DNA of 64,000 bases from Syntrophales bacterium (lineage in GTDB: Bacteria > Desulfobacterota > Syntrophia > Syntrophales > UBA5619): contig JALNYO010000011.1 in assembly GCA_023229765.1 (NCBI GenBank), positions 1 through 64,000 of the forward strand, read 5' to 3'. A program made the translations under genes and the position numbers. Positions within the stretch are counted from its first letter, which is position 1; each line of letters begins with the position of its first letter. The notes beneath the pieces were generated by a model. That model was not told the DNA's origin. It worked only from the letters and a program-made list of their open reading frames with translations, and ran no database searches. Below, piece after piece: positions 17,577 through 26,289 of this stretch.

Positions 17577-18371
17577 TTGCTCTCTACGGAAAACAGCTCA
17601 ATAATTACGGTGGAAAATCTGACCGCCCGGTTCGGCGACAACGTCGTCTTTTCCGACATCGGCTTTCAGATAAAACACGGTGAAGTGCTTATTATTGCAG
17701 GAGAAAGCGGTTGCGGCAAATCCACGCTGCTGAAAATAATGATCGGACTGCACAGGCCCGCTTCGGGAAGGATTCTTTTTCGAGGCGCCGACATCAGGGG
17801 CGCGGATGAAAAGGAATTAAATCTCTACCGGCGCAATATAGGCGTCCTTTTCCAGTCTTCCGCCCTGTTCAGCTCAATGACAATCAGCGAAAACATCGCC
17901 CTTCCTCTCAGGGAATACACCGAACTTGATTCGGCGACCATTGACCAGTTGGTCCGAATGAAGCTGGGGATGGTAAATCTGGCAGGCTACGAAAACCATT
18001 ATCCGGCGGAACTCTCGGGCGGGATGAAAAAACGCGCCGGCATTGCCAGGGCCATGGCGCTGGATCCGACCGTGCTCTTTTTTGACGAACTGTCGGCGGG
18101 CCTGGACCCGGTTACCGCTGCCGAACTCGATGATTTGATTATTAAAACCAATGAAGCGCTGGGTACGACAATGGTTATCGTCACCCACGAATTGGAATCC
18201 ATCTTCAAAATTTCCCACCGCATCATCATGCTGAGCAAGGCGGCGGGAGGCATCATCGCGGAGGGAAGCCCTGCCGAAATGAAAGCTCACTCAACAGACC
18301 CCCGGGTCCGTAATTTCTTTTGGAGACGGGCCTCGGAAGCGGCGATTCAGGAAGGTTCTTATGGCCAGTAA
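17577..18371 (+). CDS. mlaF: MlaF-type ABC transporter ATPase
   Basis: A 264-residue ABC ATPase with Walker A GESGCGKSTLLK, signature LSGGMKKRAGIARAMA, Walker B VLFFDELSAGLDP and the switch His in VIVTHEL. LSGGMKKR is characteristic of the MlaF/Ttg2A branch. It powers lipid transport through MlaE. The TTG at 17577 is preferred because GGAAGGAG sits six bases before it; an in-frame TTG at 17556 lacks a site. Its 3' end overlaps mlaD by 11 bases. Confidence 0.92.
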   Translation: MLSTENSSIITVENLTARFGDNVVFSDIGFQIKHGEVLIIAGESGCGKSTLLKIMIGLHRPASGRILFRGADIRGADEKELNLYRRNIGVLFQSSALFSSMTISENIALPLREYTELDSATIDQLVRMKLGMVNLAGYENHYPAELSGGMKKRAGIARAMALDPTVLFFDELSAGLDPVTAAELDDLIIKTNEALGTTMVIVTHELESIFKISHRIIMLSKAAGGIIAEGSPAEMKAHSTDPRVRNFFWRRASEAAIQEGSYGQ

Positions 18372-19347
18372 CAAAACAAAATTCATCACCGGGCTTTTCG
18401 TTTTGAGCGGTTTATTGCTCGGCGCAATTGCCATCATCTGGCTCGGCGCGTCGGATATATTCCTGAAGGGTGCGCTTTATAATGTCTATTTTGACGAATC
18501 GGTGCAAGGGCTGCAGGTGGATTCGACCGTCAAATACCGGGGTGTGGAAATCGGCAAGGTGGAAAGCATAAAAGTCGCACCCGACAACAAGCTGATCGAA
18601 GTCGTCATGAAGATTGATTTATCCAGCGATTTACAGAAAAACACCTATGCCCAGTTGCGGACGGCGGGCATTACCGGCATCGTCTTTATTGAACTGGATC
18701 GGATCAGTCCGGATATCGTGGTTGACTTCCGGGATGTTCCCTTCAGTTCCAACTATCCCGTCATTCCGTCGCGCCGTTCCGAAACCAGTCGCTTGCTGTC
18801 CGATGCCAACACCATCCTGAAAAACGTCAAAGCCATTGACTTTAAAGGTGTATCTGAGCAAATAAAGAATTCCGCCCGCTCCCTTGAGGTTTTCATGACA
18901 GACAGGCGTCTGACCAGAATAATCGCCAATCTGGAATCCGCCTCCCTCAACCTTGACCGCTCCGCAGCCGGGATAAAAGAAAAAATTGACACATTCGAGA
19001 CGGAGAGCGTCCGGAAGGATATCGCCGCCACCCTTGCTGAGACACACGTTCTGATCAAAAGCACCCGGCAGGAAATCTCCGCCACCCTTGCCGAGACGCG
19101 TGGGCTGATTATAAGTGCCCGGCAGGAGATCGAGGCAATGCAGCTTCCCCGGCAGGCGGCAAAAGCGGGGGAGGTGATCGAGGCGCTCGATAAAAGTTCC
19201 AGGTCGGTCGCCCTGAAACTGCAGGATTCGGCGGAAAACCTGCGGACCGCCTCCGAATCCTTGAAGAACCTCGCGGAGAGTCTGAAAAACAACCCATCGG
19301 AACTGATTTTCAGCCGCCCGGCGCCGCCGCGAAAACCGCTGGAATAA
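18361..19347 (+). CDS. mlaD: MlaD-type MCE-domain lipid-binding protein
   Basis: A 328-residue periplasmic protein anchored by one N-terminal helix (residues about 8-29). One MCE domain follows (VYFDESVQGLQVDSTVKYRGVEIGKV). Such domains form hexameric rings that carry lipids across the periplasm. The C-terminal third is long, helical and probably coiled-coil. It holds a tandem duplication of 18 codons (54-bp period, 19027 and 19081) reading ATLAET-x-x-LI-x-x-x-RQEI twice, so coiled-coil length may vary between strains. Translation is probably coupled to mlaF by the 11-base overlap. Confidence 0.9.
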   Translation: MASNKTKFITGLFVLSGLLLGAIAIIWLGASDIFLKGALYNVYFDESVQGLQVDSTVKYRGVEIGKVESIKVAPDNKLIEVVMKIDLSSDLQKNTYAQLRTAGITGIVFIELDRISPDIVVDFRDVPFSSNYPVIPSRRSETSRLLSDANTILKNVKAIDFKGVSEQIKNSARSLEVFMTDRRLTRIIANLESASLNLDRSAAGIKEKIDTFETESVRKDIAATLAETHVLIKSTRQEISATLAETRGLIISARQEIEAMQLPRQAAKAGEVIEALDKSSRSVALKLQDSAENLRTASESLKNLAESLKNNPSELIFSRPAPPRKPLE

Positions 19348-19360
19348 AGGAGGAGATGCA

Positions 19361-20071
19361 ATGGAGCAATACTTGCCGTTTCGCAAACGCCGGCCCCATA
19401 TTATGAACACGAAGCTTTGCTTTATGAACACTAAGCTTCGCTTTTTCCGGGGATGTTTCCTGCTTTTGGCCTCCCTGTACATTGCCGGATGCGTCGGCGC
19501 CGGCAAGCCGCCGTTGCCGATAGACCGGTATCTGATCGCTTATCCTGCGCCTGTCTTTGAAAAACTCCCCCGGATTGAAGATACGTTCAGGGTGGATCGC
19601 TTCGCCATTGCCAATGCGTACAACAGCGAGGCGATGATTTTCCGCAGTGACAACGTCAAGTTTGATTCCTTGAATTATAACAGGTGGGCGGTGAACCCGG
19701 CCGACATGGTAACAGACAACCTGTTGCGCGACTTGCAGGAAAGCGGTCTTTTCCGCGCCGTGTTTTCACGATACGCGCTGGATGAAGGCCGTTATGTCCT
19801 GCAGGGGGGAATTCAGGAGTTTTTCCTCCGGATGGATAAAACCGGCAATGCCGCTGTTATCAAACTGGAAATTACGCTCAAGGATATAACGCAGCGGGAG
19901 GCGACCAGGAGAATTCTGTTTCAGAAAAAATATCAGGAGGAAGAACTGCCGGCGAACCAGACGCCGGAAGGCTATGCCAGGGCAATCAGCCGCGCCATGG
20001 AGAGACTTTCCCGAAAAATCATCGGCGATATTTATAAAACCCTTGCGCCTGCTCCGGCAGGCACGAGATAA
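19361..20071 (+). CDS. ABC-type transport auxiliary lipoprotein (PF03886-like)
   Basis: A 236-residue lipoprotein with lipobox IAGC at about residues 42-45. The body (DRYLIAYPAP, FRVDRFAIANAYNSEAMIFRSD, YNRWAVNPADMVTDNLLRDL, GGIQEFF) matches the ABC_trans_aux/PqiC-like family that follows MCE transporter genes. It is probably the outer-membrane partner of the MlaFED-like complex. The ATG at 19361 follows AAAGGAGGAG with good spacing. Residues 15-28 are two consecutive 7-codon copies of the dispersed 21-bp unit (MNTKLCF, MNTKLRF), inserted in frame before the hydrophobic part of the signal peptide. A second start inside the repeat (19424) would also give a working signal peptide. Confidence 0.85.
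   Translation: MEQYLPFRKRRPHIMNTKLCFMNTKLRFFRGCFLLLASLYIAGCVGAGKPPLPIDRYLIAYPAPVFEKLPRIEDTFRVDRFAIANAYNSEAMIFRSDNVKFDSLNYNRWAVNPADMVTDNLLRDLQESGLFRAVFSRYALDEGRYVLQGGIQEFFLRMDKTGNAAVIKLEITLKDITQREATRRILFQKKYQEEELPANQTPEGYARAISRAMERLSRKIIGDIYKTLAPAPAGTR
19403..19444 (+). repeat. Tandem pair of 21-bp units inside a coding sequence
   Basis: Two adjacent 21-base units (19403-19423 and 19424-19444) differing at three positions, in frame within the auxiliary lipoprotein gene. The flanks (ATT before, TTCCGG after) resemble the ATT/CCCG flanks of the intergenic copies. Confidence 0.85.
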
Positions 20072-20313
20072 AGGTTTTGGGGCTTTCGGCGACCACCCCG
20101 GACGTGGCGGCCCCCTGAAAAAGAAACAATTATAAATCAGCAATTTATGCACGAATTTTCAGATGAAATAATTACCGAAAAGTAATCCTCCGAAAACGTA
20201 AAACCCGTTGACACAAGATTCAATTTTTCGTATCGTTCCCAGAATAAAAAAACCGGCAGTTATGTATGCCCGCTATAACATCACGTAATTGAGCACTTGA
20301 AAAACGCATCATC

Positions 20314-20342
20314 TGTCATTGCGAGCAAAGCGAAGCAATCTC
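20314..20342 (+). repeat. REP-like repeat, left copy flanking the flavin reductase gene
   Basis: TGTCATTGCGAGCAAAGCG followed by AAGCAATCT. An inverted, slightly changed copy lies directly after the reductase gene at 21458-21484. The ribosome-binding site of the reductase begins right after the left copy. Confidence 0.7.
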
Positions 20343-20358
20343 TTAAAGGGAGAAGAAA

Positions 20359-21459
20359 ATGTCAAAAATATTTGAAAAAATAGGCATAAATAAGATGATC
20401 ATTGAAAATCGCTTTGTCCGCTCCGCGACCTGGGAAGGATTGGCGGAAAAGGATGGCAGCGTCACACCGGCCCTGATCGACCGTTTGGTTGCCCTGGCCC
20501 GGGGAGGCGTTGGTCTGATCATCACCGGCTATGCGTTTATCCATAAAAACGGCCAGAGCGGGCCGTGGCAGCTCGGCGTTGACCGGGACGAACTGCTGCC
20601 CGGTTTGACCAGACTGGCGGCAGCGGTTCATGAAAACAACGGCCGGATAGTTCTGCAATTGGCCCACGGAGGCTTCTTTGCGATGAAAAAGCTGACGGGA
20701 GAGGCGCCCCTCGCCCCCTCCCTCCTTCCCGAAATGGCCAAATCGCCCCGCCGCGAAATGACCATTCCGGATATCCGGGAATTGGTCGGCGTCTTTGCCG
20801 CAGCGGCCGGAAGGGCAAAAGCCGCCGGTTTCGACGGGGTGCAGATCCATGCCGCCCACGGCTATCTGCTGAGTCAGTTCCTCTCGCCAGCTTTTAACCG
20901 GCGTACCGATGAATACGGGGGAAGTATTGAAAATCGCGCCCGTTTTCTTGTCGAAGCGCTCCGCGCGATCCGGTTGTCCGTCGGCCCCGACTACCCGGTG
21001 CTGGTCAAGATGAACTGCCGTGATTTCATCGAAGATGGCCTTATCCTCGAAGATTCGCTGGCGGTCGCCTCCCTGCTTGTCAAGGAAGGAATCGATGCAA
21101 TCGAACTGAGCGGCGGTTTTCTGAACGGCGGAAAGCTCAGCCCCAGCAGAATGGGGATCAATGCGGAGGAAAAGGAGGCATACTTCCAAGGGGAGGCGAA
21201 GGCTTTCAAGGCAAATATCTCCGTTCCCCTGATCCTCATCGGCGGAACCCGCTCGTTCGGGGTCGCCGAAAGGCTGGTTGCCGAAGGCATCGCCGATTGC
21301 GTCTCGCTCTGCCGCCCGCTTATTCGCGAGCCGGACCTGATAAACCGCTGGAAATCCGGGAACTTTGCAAGAGCCGCGTGCATCTCGTGCAACCGCTGCT
21401 TCGGCCCGGGGCTGACCGGCCAGGGGATTTATTGCGTGGATGAGAAGAGGCCGGCCTGA
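20359..21459 (+). CDS. Old-yellow-enzyme family NADH:flavin oxidoreductase, single domain
   Basis: A 366-residue FMN-binding TIM-barrel protein (NRFVRSATWEGLAEKDGSVT, ITGYAFIHKNGQ, QLAHGG, DGVQIHAAHGYLLSQFLSP, DEYGGSIENRARF). The pair HAAHG suits an enoate-reductase-type active site. The end carries CISCNRC and a further Cys 13 residues on, which resembles the [4Fe-4S] site of 2,4-dienoyl-CoA reductase and BaiCD-type enzymes. The FAD/NAD domain that normally follows is absent. It probably reduces an unsaturated acid or CoA ester; the substrate is unknown. GGGAGAAG precedes the ATG. Confidence 0.88.
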   Translation: MSKIFEKIGINKMIIENRFVRSATWEGLAEKDGSVTPALIDRLVALARGGVGLIITGYAFIHKNGQSGPWQLGVDRDELLPGLTRLAAAVHENNGRIVLQLAHGGFFAMKKLTGEAPLAPSLLPEMAKSPRREMTIPDIRELVGVFAAAAGRAKAAGFDGVQIHAAHGYLLSQFLSPAFNRRTDEYGGSIENRARFLVEALRAIRLSVGPDYPVLVKMNCRDFIEDGLILEDSLAVASLLVKEGIDAIELSGGFLNGGKLSPSRMGINAEEKEAYFQGEAKAFKANISVPLILIGGTRSFGVAERLVAEGIADCVSLCRPLIREPDLINRWKSGNFARAACISCNRCFGPGLTGQGIYCVDEKRPA

Positions 21460-21484
21460 TTGCCGCGCTTTGCTCACAATGACA
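21458..21484 (-). repeat. REP-like repeat, right copy
   Basis: Inverted copy of the 20314-20342 repeat (TTGTCATTGTGAGCAAAGCG on the minus strand). It begins within the TGA of the flavin reductase gene. Confidence 0.65.
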
Positions 21485-21533
21485 AATTGATGTTTTTCGA
21501 CTTCTTACGAAGCGAAGAAGGATAGGAGCTATT

Positions 21534-22325
21534 GTGTATATTTTTGACCGTGATCTTGTTATGGAAAATAGCGAAAAATGCGCTTATGAAGGGATTGTCA
21601 GCCGAAACTGGTCTATCAATGGAAATCCCAATGGCGGCTATCTGATGGCCTTTCTGGCCTCGGCCATGCAAAAACAAAGTGATAAAAAATGGCCGGTAAT
21701 TGTCACCGCCAACTTTCTCACTAAATGCGAGGCGGGGCAGAAGTCCGGAGTAACGGTGGAGGCAATTTCTGCGGGGAAACAGTTGAACCGATATCAGGCC
21801 AGCCTGACTCAAAATGGCATTGAAATAACCCGCTGCTGGGCGACGTTTATGGATGAAGTCAACTGTGACAAGAGTGCCAACAGGTATGAAAAAGAAGCCC
21901 CGTTAATGCCCGTGCGGGAAGAGTGCGTCTGTTTACCGCTAATTCCGGAATTTACGCTGTTCGAACACATGGATGTTCTGCTGACGCCTTCGTGCGCCGG
22001 ATGGCTCAAAGGGAATTTATCGCCAATATCTGAGCAGAAGGGCTGGATAAAATTTAAGGATGACAGGCCCTGTGATGCCCTGTCGCTTCTTTTGACAGCC
22101 GATTCATTTCCGCCGCCCATTCTCGCCAGCCAAGGTGTGGTGGCATGGGTTCCTACCATCGAATACTCGGTCAGCGTCAGAGATCTCCCGGATACACCGT
22201 GGATCAAAGCGATCTTCCGCTCACACTACATGACCTGCGACATTATTGAAGAAGATGGTGAAATCTGGGATGAAAATGGAAAGCTTCTGGCAATATCGCG
22301 CCAGATTGCCCAGTTCAGAAGATAA
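21534..22325 (+). CDS. Acyl-CoA thioesterase-like protein (TesB/4HBT_3 type)
   Basis: A 263-residue protein with an N-terminal hot-dog half (SRNWSINGNPNGGYLMAFLASAM) and a second half ending in VAWVPTIEYSVSVRDLP. This is the double hot-dog architecture of TesB-like thioesterases, which release fatty acids from CoA. The catalytic Asp/Thr/Gln set of TesB cannot be assigned with confidence here. The start is GTG at 21534, preceded by GGAGCTATT. It may be cotranscribed with the flavin reductase gene 75 bases upstream. Confidence 0.8.
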   Translation: MYIFDRDLVMENSEKCAYEGIVSRNWSINGNPNGGYLMAFLASAMQKQSDKKWPVIVTANFLTKCEAGQKSGVTVEAISAGKQLNRYQASLTQNGIEITRCWATFMDEVNCDKSANRYEKEAPLMPVREECVCLPLIPEFTLFEHMDVLLTPSCAGWLKGNLSPISEQKGWIKFKDDRPCDALSLLLTADSFPPPILASQGVVAWVPTIEYSVSVRDLPDTPWIKAIFRSHYMTCDIIEEDGEIWDENGKLLAISRQIAQFRR

Positions 22326-22583
22326 AGACTTCAACATAGCCAGAGATCTTCTCCGTGGCTTCCAATTTGAGCCGATGGAAGGACGGGCAATAGCCTTACA
22401 ATTCACCCGACGCTCGTTCCTCGCGCCGGTGATCTTTGCGTTAGCCAGGGGGGTGAAAAAACATGCTGACCGGATAGAATATCCGACGGCAAGATGATTT
22501 TTCACACCATGAAGAGCAAAAAATTGATAATAATCCATATCTTCTATTGTAGAAGGGCGTATGCTGGAATCAAGAAGGGACAT
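22221..22583 (-). pseudogene. Possible truncated gene coupled to tex (TatD-like start)
   Basis: An ATG one base after the tex stop, with an AGGATGAT site, opens a 120-codon frame. Its first 28 residues (LLDSSIRPSTIEDMDYY, FFALHGVK) resemble the opening of TatD-type metal hydrolases. After that the protein becomes basic and non-family-like, and the last 105 bases run antisense through the thioesterase gene. I read it as a degraded gene start, with low certainty. Confidence 0.25.
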
Positions 22584-22584
22584 A

Positions 22585-25122
22585 TCATCCTTTTTTGCCA
22601 AAAATCGCCGCAAACGGATTATTGAACGGTACCTTTTCCTCCCGTTTTTCCCGCGGCGGTTTTTTATCGCCATTTTTATCGTGGGCAAAGTGCGGACGGG
22701 ACTTCTGCTCGTCTCTTCTTTCGTTATTTTCCGTTTTTTGCCGGGGCGTCCCTCCTGCGTTATCGGCTTCCTTTCCCTTGCGCACGAAGGGTTTCCCCGT
22801 AAGAGCAGCATCGCCGTCTTTGCGCCGCGCCGCGTCCCCCGCGTTAGCGCCCTCCTTCGTATTTCGCCCGGACGGCTTTCCGGAAACGGCGGCATCCGGT
22901 TTTTTTCGCTCAGGCCGATTTTTCGCGGCGGCTTCGGGATTTTTCTTCAGGGTCAGCGAAATGCGTTTGCGCTCCAGATCGACCGCAAGGACGGCAACCT
23001 CAAGCATCTGGCCTACTTTCAACACCGTTGACGGATCTTTTACAAACCGGTCGGCAAGCTGGCTGGTGTGAATCAGACCGTCCTGATGAACGCCGATATC
23101 GACAAACGCGCCGAAGGCGGTAAGATTCGTCACGATCCCAGGCAGCTTCATCCCCGGCACAAGGTTTTCCATCTTCTCGATCCCCTCGGCAAAATGAAAC
23201 TCTTCGCGTTTAGTGCGGGGATCGCGGCCCGGTTTCGCGAGTTCCAGCATGATGTCGTTCAATGTCGGGAGGCCGATATCGTCGGAAACATACAGATTTA
23301 CATCTATTTTTTGCCGCAGCGCTTCGTCGCGCATCAAATCGCTCACCGCGCAGTCCAGATCGGCCGCCATTTTTTCGACAACGGAATAGCTTTCCGGATG
23401 GACGGCGCTGGCATCAAGCGGGTTTTCGCCGTCGCGAATCCTCAAAAATCCGGCCGCCTGGACAAAGGCCTTCGCGCCGAGCCGAGGAACATCCAGCAGG
23501 GACTGCCGGAAGGAAAAAGGGCCGTGTTCGTCGCGCCAGGCAACGATATTTGCCGCGAGCGCCGGGCCCAGCCCCGACACATAGCCCAACAAGGCGGCGG
23601 AGGCCGTATTCAATTCCACCCCGACGGCGTTGACGCAGCTCATCACGGTATCGTCGAGGCTCCTTTTGAGCTCCGCCTGATCGACGTCATGCTGATACTG
23701 GCCCACCCCGATCGCCTTCGCGTCGATCTTCACCAGTTCCGCAAGCGGATCGGCCAGTCTGCGCCCGATCGAAACCGCTCCCCGCACCGTAACATCCTCG
23801 TTGGGGAATTCCTCCCGGGCGATTTTGGAGGCGGAATAGACGGAGGCGCCGCTTTCATTCACCATAAAAATTTGAATCGTGTCGGGCAGGTTCAGCTCCC
23901 GCAGGAATGTCTCCGTTTCCCGGCCCGCCGTGCCGTTGCCGATGGCAATCGCCTCGATGCGGAAGCGCCGGCAAAGGGATTGCACCGTCTCGCTGGAAAC
24001 TTTTCGCATGTTTTCCGAGAGGTGGGGCAAGATGACGTCGTGATGCAGCAGCTTCCCCTGGGCGTCGAGGCAGACGACCTTACAGCCGGTGCGAAAGCCG
24101 GGATCGATCGCCAGCATCCGCTTTTGGCCGAGCGGCGGGGCAAGCAGAAGCTGACGAAGATTATCGGCAAAAACACGGATTGCCTCCGCATCCGCCCGTT
24201 TTTTGGTGACGGTGCGAAGCTCTGTTTCCATAGCATTCGCCAAAAGGCGACGGTAGCTGTCTTCAACCGCCAGACGCACCTGCTCGGACGCGGCCCCCGC
24301 CCCGGTCACAAACATGGCAACAAGCAGCGCAATCGCCTCCGCCTCCGGCGGGGTGACGCGCATCGTCAAAAACCCCTCCTTTTCCCCGCGCCGCATCGCA
24401 AGAATCCGGTGCGACGGCGCCTTCGCCGCCGACTCCTCCCAGTCGAAATAGTCCCGGTAACGGTTCCCTTCTGTCTCCTTGCCCCCGATGACCCGTGACT
24501 GGAAAACGGCTTTCTCCGTAAAATACGCCCGTATCCGCGCCCGCGCCTTTTCGTCTTCATTAACCATCTCGGCGATGATGTCCCGCGCCCCCGCCAGGGC
24601 CTCTTCCCCAGTTGTGACCCCTTTTCCCGGATCAACATAGGGCGCCGCTTCCGCAAGCGGGTCGCAATCACCCTGGGCAAAGATAAGTTCGGCGAGCGGC
24701 GCCAGCCCCTTTTCCCGGGCGACCATCGCCCGCGTCCGCCTTTTGGGACGAAACGGCAGGTAGATATCCTCAAGGACGGAGAGGGTTTCCGCCGCGGCAA
24801 TGCGGGCTGACAGATCGTCGGTCAGGAGTTCCCGCTCGGCCAGCGACTTGAGAACTGCCCCGCGTCTTTTCTCCAGTTCGGCAAGCTGTTCGAGCCGGTC
24901 GCGGATGTCGGCAATCTGCACCTCGTCGAGGGCGCCAGTCGCCTCCTTGCGGTAACGGGCAATAAACGGAACCGTTGCCCCTTCTGCAAGCAGTTTAGCG
25001 GTGGCCGCCACCTGGCTTTGCTGAATATTCAGCTCGGCTGCCACTTTCGGGTAGTGGGTTTCAGGAACGTCAGGATTAATGTCAATCTGCTGGGAAGCGC
25101 TATTTTGAGCTGTCTCCGTCAT
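22585..25122 (-). CDS. tex: Tex-family RNA-binding transcription accessory protein
   Basis: An 845-residue protein with the full Tex architecture: N-terminal helical Tex_N (VAATAKLLAEGATVPFIARYRKEATGALDE), a YqgF/RNase-H-like domain (MLAIDPGFRTGCKVV), helix-hairpin-helix repeats (LGPALAANIVAWRDEHGPF) and an S1 domain (PGIVTNLTAFGAFVDIGVHQDGLIH). The family binds nucleic acid and affects transcription and stress responses. The last 110 residues are rich in Lys, Arg and Gly and low in complexity, longer than in most Tex proteins, and probably bind RNA non-specifically. The pstS terminator lies upstream, so it likely has its own promoter in 25123-25260. Confidence 0.95.
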   Translation of the reverse strand: MTETAQNSASQQIDINPDVPETHYPKVAAELNIQQSQVAATAKLLAEGATVPFIARYRKEATGALDEVQIADIRDRLEQLAELEKRRGAVLKSLAERELLTDDLSARIAAAETLSVLEDIYLPFRPKRRTRAMVAREKGLAPLAELIFAQGDCDPLAEAAPYVDPGKGVTTGEEALAGARDIIAEMVNEDEKARARIRAYFTEKAVFQSRVIGGKETEGNRYRDYFDWEESAAKAPSHRILAMRRGEKEGFLTMRVTPPEAEAIALLVAMFVTGAGAASEQVRLAVEDSYRRLLANAMETELRTVTKKRADAEAIRVFADNLRQLLLAPPLGQKRMLAIDPGFRTGCKVVCLDAQGKLLHHDVILPHLSENMRKVSSETVQSLCRRFRIEAIAIGNGTAGRETETFLRELNLPDTIQIFMVNESGASVYSASKIAREEFPNEDVTVRGAVSIGRRLADPLAELVKIDAKAIGVGQYQHDVDQAELKRSLDDTVMSCVNAVGVELNTASAALLGYVSGLGPALAANIVAWRDEHGPFSFRQSLLDVPRLGAKAFVQAAGFLRIRDGENPLDASAVHPESYSVVEKMAADLDCAVSDLMRDEALRQKIDVNLYVSDDIGLPTLNDIMLELAKPGRDPRTKREEFHFAEGIEKMENLVPGMKLPGIVTNLTAFGAFVDIGVHQDGLIHTSQLADRFVKDPSTVLKVGQMLEVAVLAVDLERKRISLTLKKNPEAAAKNRPERKKPDAAVSGKPSGRNTKEGANAGDAARRKDGDAALTGKPFVRKGKEADNAGGTPRQKTENNERRDEQKSRPHFAHDKNGDKKPPREKREEKVPFNNPFAAIFGKKG

Positions 25123-25260
25123 ATCTGCAATCCCTTTCTCTGGATATCATTGACGGGCCTCATATCATAAAAACATCTATTTGCGAAAGGGTTCGTAAAA
25201 AATCTCAACGCCAATGGTTTTGTCCAAAATCCAGAGATTGTCGTCCCTCGATTTTAACGC

Positions 25261-25294
25261 AAAAAAGGGCCGGTCCGTTGGAACCTGCCCTTTT
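25261..25294 (-). terminator. Intrinsic terminator after pstS
   Basis: On the minus strand AAAAGGGCAGGT pairs with ACCGGCCCTTTT around a short loop, with one mismatch, and a run of T follows. It lies about 30 bases past the pstS stop. Confidence 0.8.
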
Positions 25295-25322
25295 CCTCTT
25301 AATGACTGGTAAACGTTTTTCT

Positions 25323-26147
25323 TTATTTTTTTACCGACAGAGGCACGAACCCAATCTTTTGCACAAGTTTCTGTCCTTCGGCGCTGCGGACGAAGTTGAT
25401 GTATGAGGCCGTTTCACCCTGGGGCTTACCGCTTGTGTACATGTAAAGGGCGCGGGCAACCGGATACTCCTTGGATATTGCAGTCTTCGCGGACGCCTCT
25501 ATGCCGTTTACCTTCAGCGCCTTCACCGATTTGTCTATATAGCCCAAACCGATATAGCCGATCGCGTATTTGTTTTTGGAGATGGCCTGGACAATGGCGC
25601 CGTTCGAAGCCTGAAGCTGGGCGCGGGGGGAAACCCTCGCCTTCTTCAGCACGAGTTCGGCCCAGGTCTCGAAAGTCCCGGAGCTGCTGTCGCGGGAAAC
25701 AACGACAATTGCAAGATCATCGCCGCCGACCTCTTTCCAGTTGGTGATCTTTCCCTGATAAATCTGGCTAAGCTGGTCAGTGCTAAGGTTGCCAACCTTG
25801 TTCTTTGGGTTTACGACCGGAACAATCGCGTCGATGGCAACAATGTTCTGATAAGCCTCGATCCCTTTCGCCCGTCCCAGATCAATCTCCTTCTTTTTTA
25901 CCTCGCGGGACATGGTGGCGATATCCGCCGTTTTGTCGATCAGCGCCTTGATTCCCTCCCCGGAACCGCCCCCGGAAAGAGAGATGCTGCTCCCCGGATT
26001 TTTTTTCATGAACGCCTCGAGCGTCGTCTGGGCGATCGGAAGCACCGTAGTGGAACCCTTTATCACAATTTTTTCCGCAAACGCCGCCCCGGCGCTCGCC
26101 GTCAGAATCGCCGCCGCAACCGCCAACTGCTTTATGAACATTTTCAT
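25323..26147 (-). CDS. pstS: Phosphate ABC transporter substrate-binding protein
   Basis: A 274-residue periplasmic protein with signal peptide (cleavage near AFA/EK). Phosphate-binding signatures are visible: KGSTTVLPIAQTTLEAF, SGGGSGEGIKALIDKTADIATMSR, and the loop SRDSSSGTFETWAE. It delivers phosphate to PstCAB. Its gene lies apart from pstCAB, behind phoB and a Crp-type gene, and has its own promoter with phased Pho-box half-sites at 26180-26224. A terminator follows. Length is normal for the short PstS type of anaerobes. Confidence 0.95.
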   Translation of the reverse strand: MKMFIKQLAVAAAILTASAGAAFAEKIVIKGSTTVLPIAQTTLEAFMKKNPGSSISLSGGGSGEGIKALIDKTADIATMSREVKKKEIDLGRAKGIEAYQNIVAIDAIVPVVNPKNKVGNLSTDQLSQIYQGKITNWKEVGGDDLAIVVVSRDSSSGTFETWAELVLKKARVSPRAQLQASNGAIVQAISKNKYAIGYIGLGYIDKSVKALKVNGIEASAKTAISKEYPVARALYMYTSGKPQGETASYINFVRSAEGQKLVQKIGFVPLSVKK

Positions 26148-26179
26148 AATTTTCCTCCTATATTATTTAAGTTGGGGCG

Positions 26180-26224
26180 AATATAGCTTTATTGTATTAC
26201 AGGATGATGACGTCAGAATGAAGA
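26180..26224 (-). promoter_or_regulatory. PhoB-dependent promoter of pstS
   Basis: On the minus strand three CTGTCAT-like half-sites recur every 11 bases: TCTTCAT (26224-26218), ACGTCAT (26213-26207) and CTGTAAT (26202-26196), matching 4, 5 and 6 of 7 positions. Exactly 10 bases later comes a -10 box TATATT (26185-26180). There is no -35 box, as expected of PhoB-activated promoters. Confidence 0.75.
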
Positions 26225-26289
26225 TTGCGTGAAAAAATTTAAAGACCTGCCGGCAATTCTTGCTGCCTCGTCAATCAGGAAAGGTCATT

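Noticed and set aside
22595..24498. Long open frames on the plus strand opposite tex
   Set aside because: Arg/Pro/His-rich composition, no family motifs, and complete overlap with a well-conserved gene; they reflect GC-rich codon use of tex.
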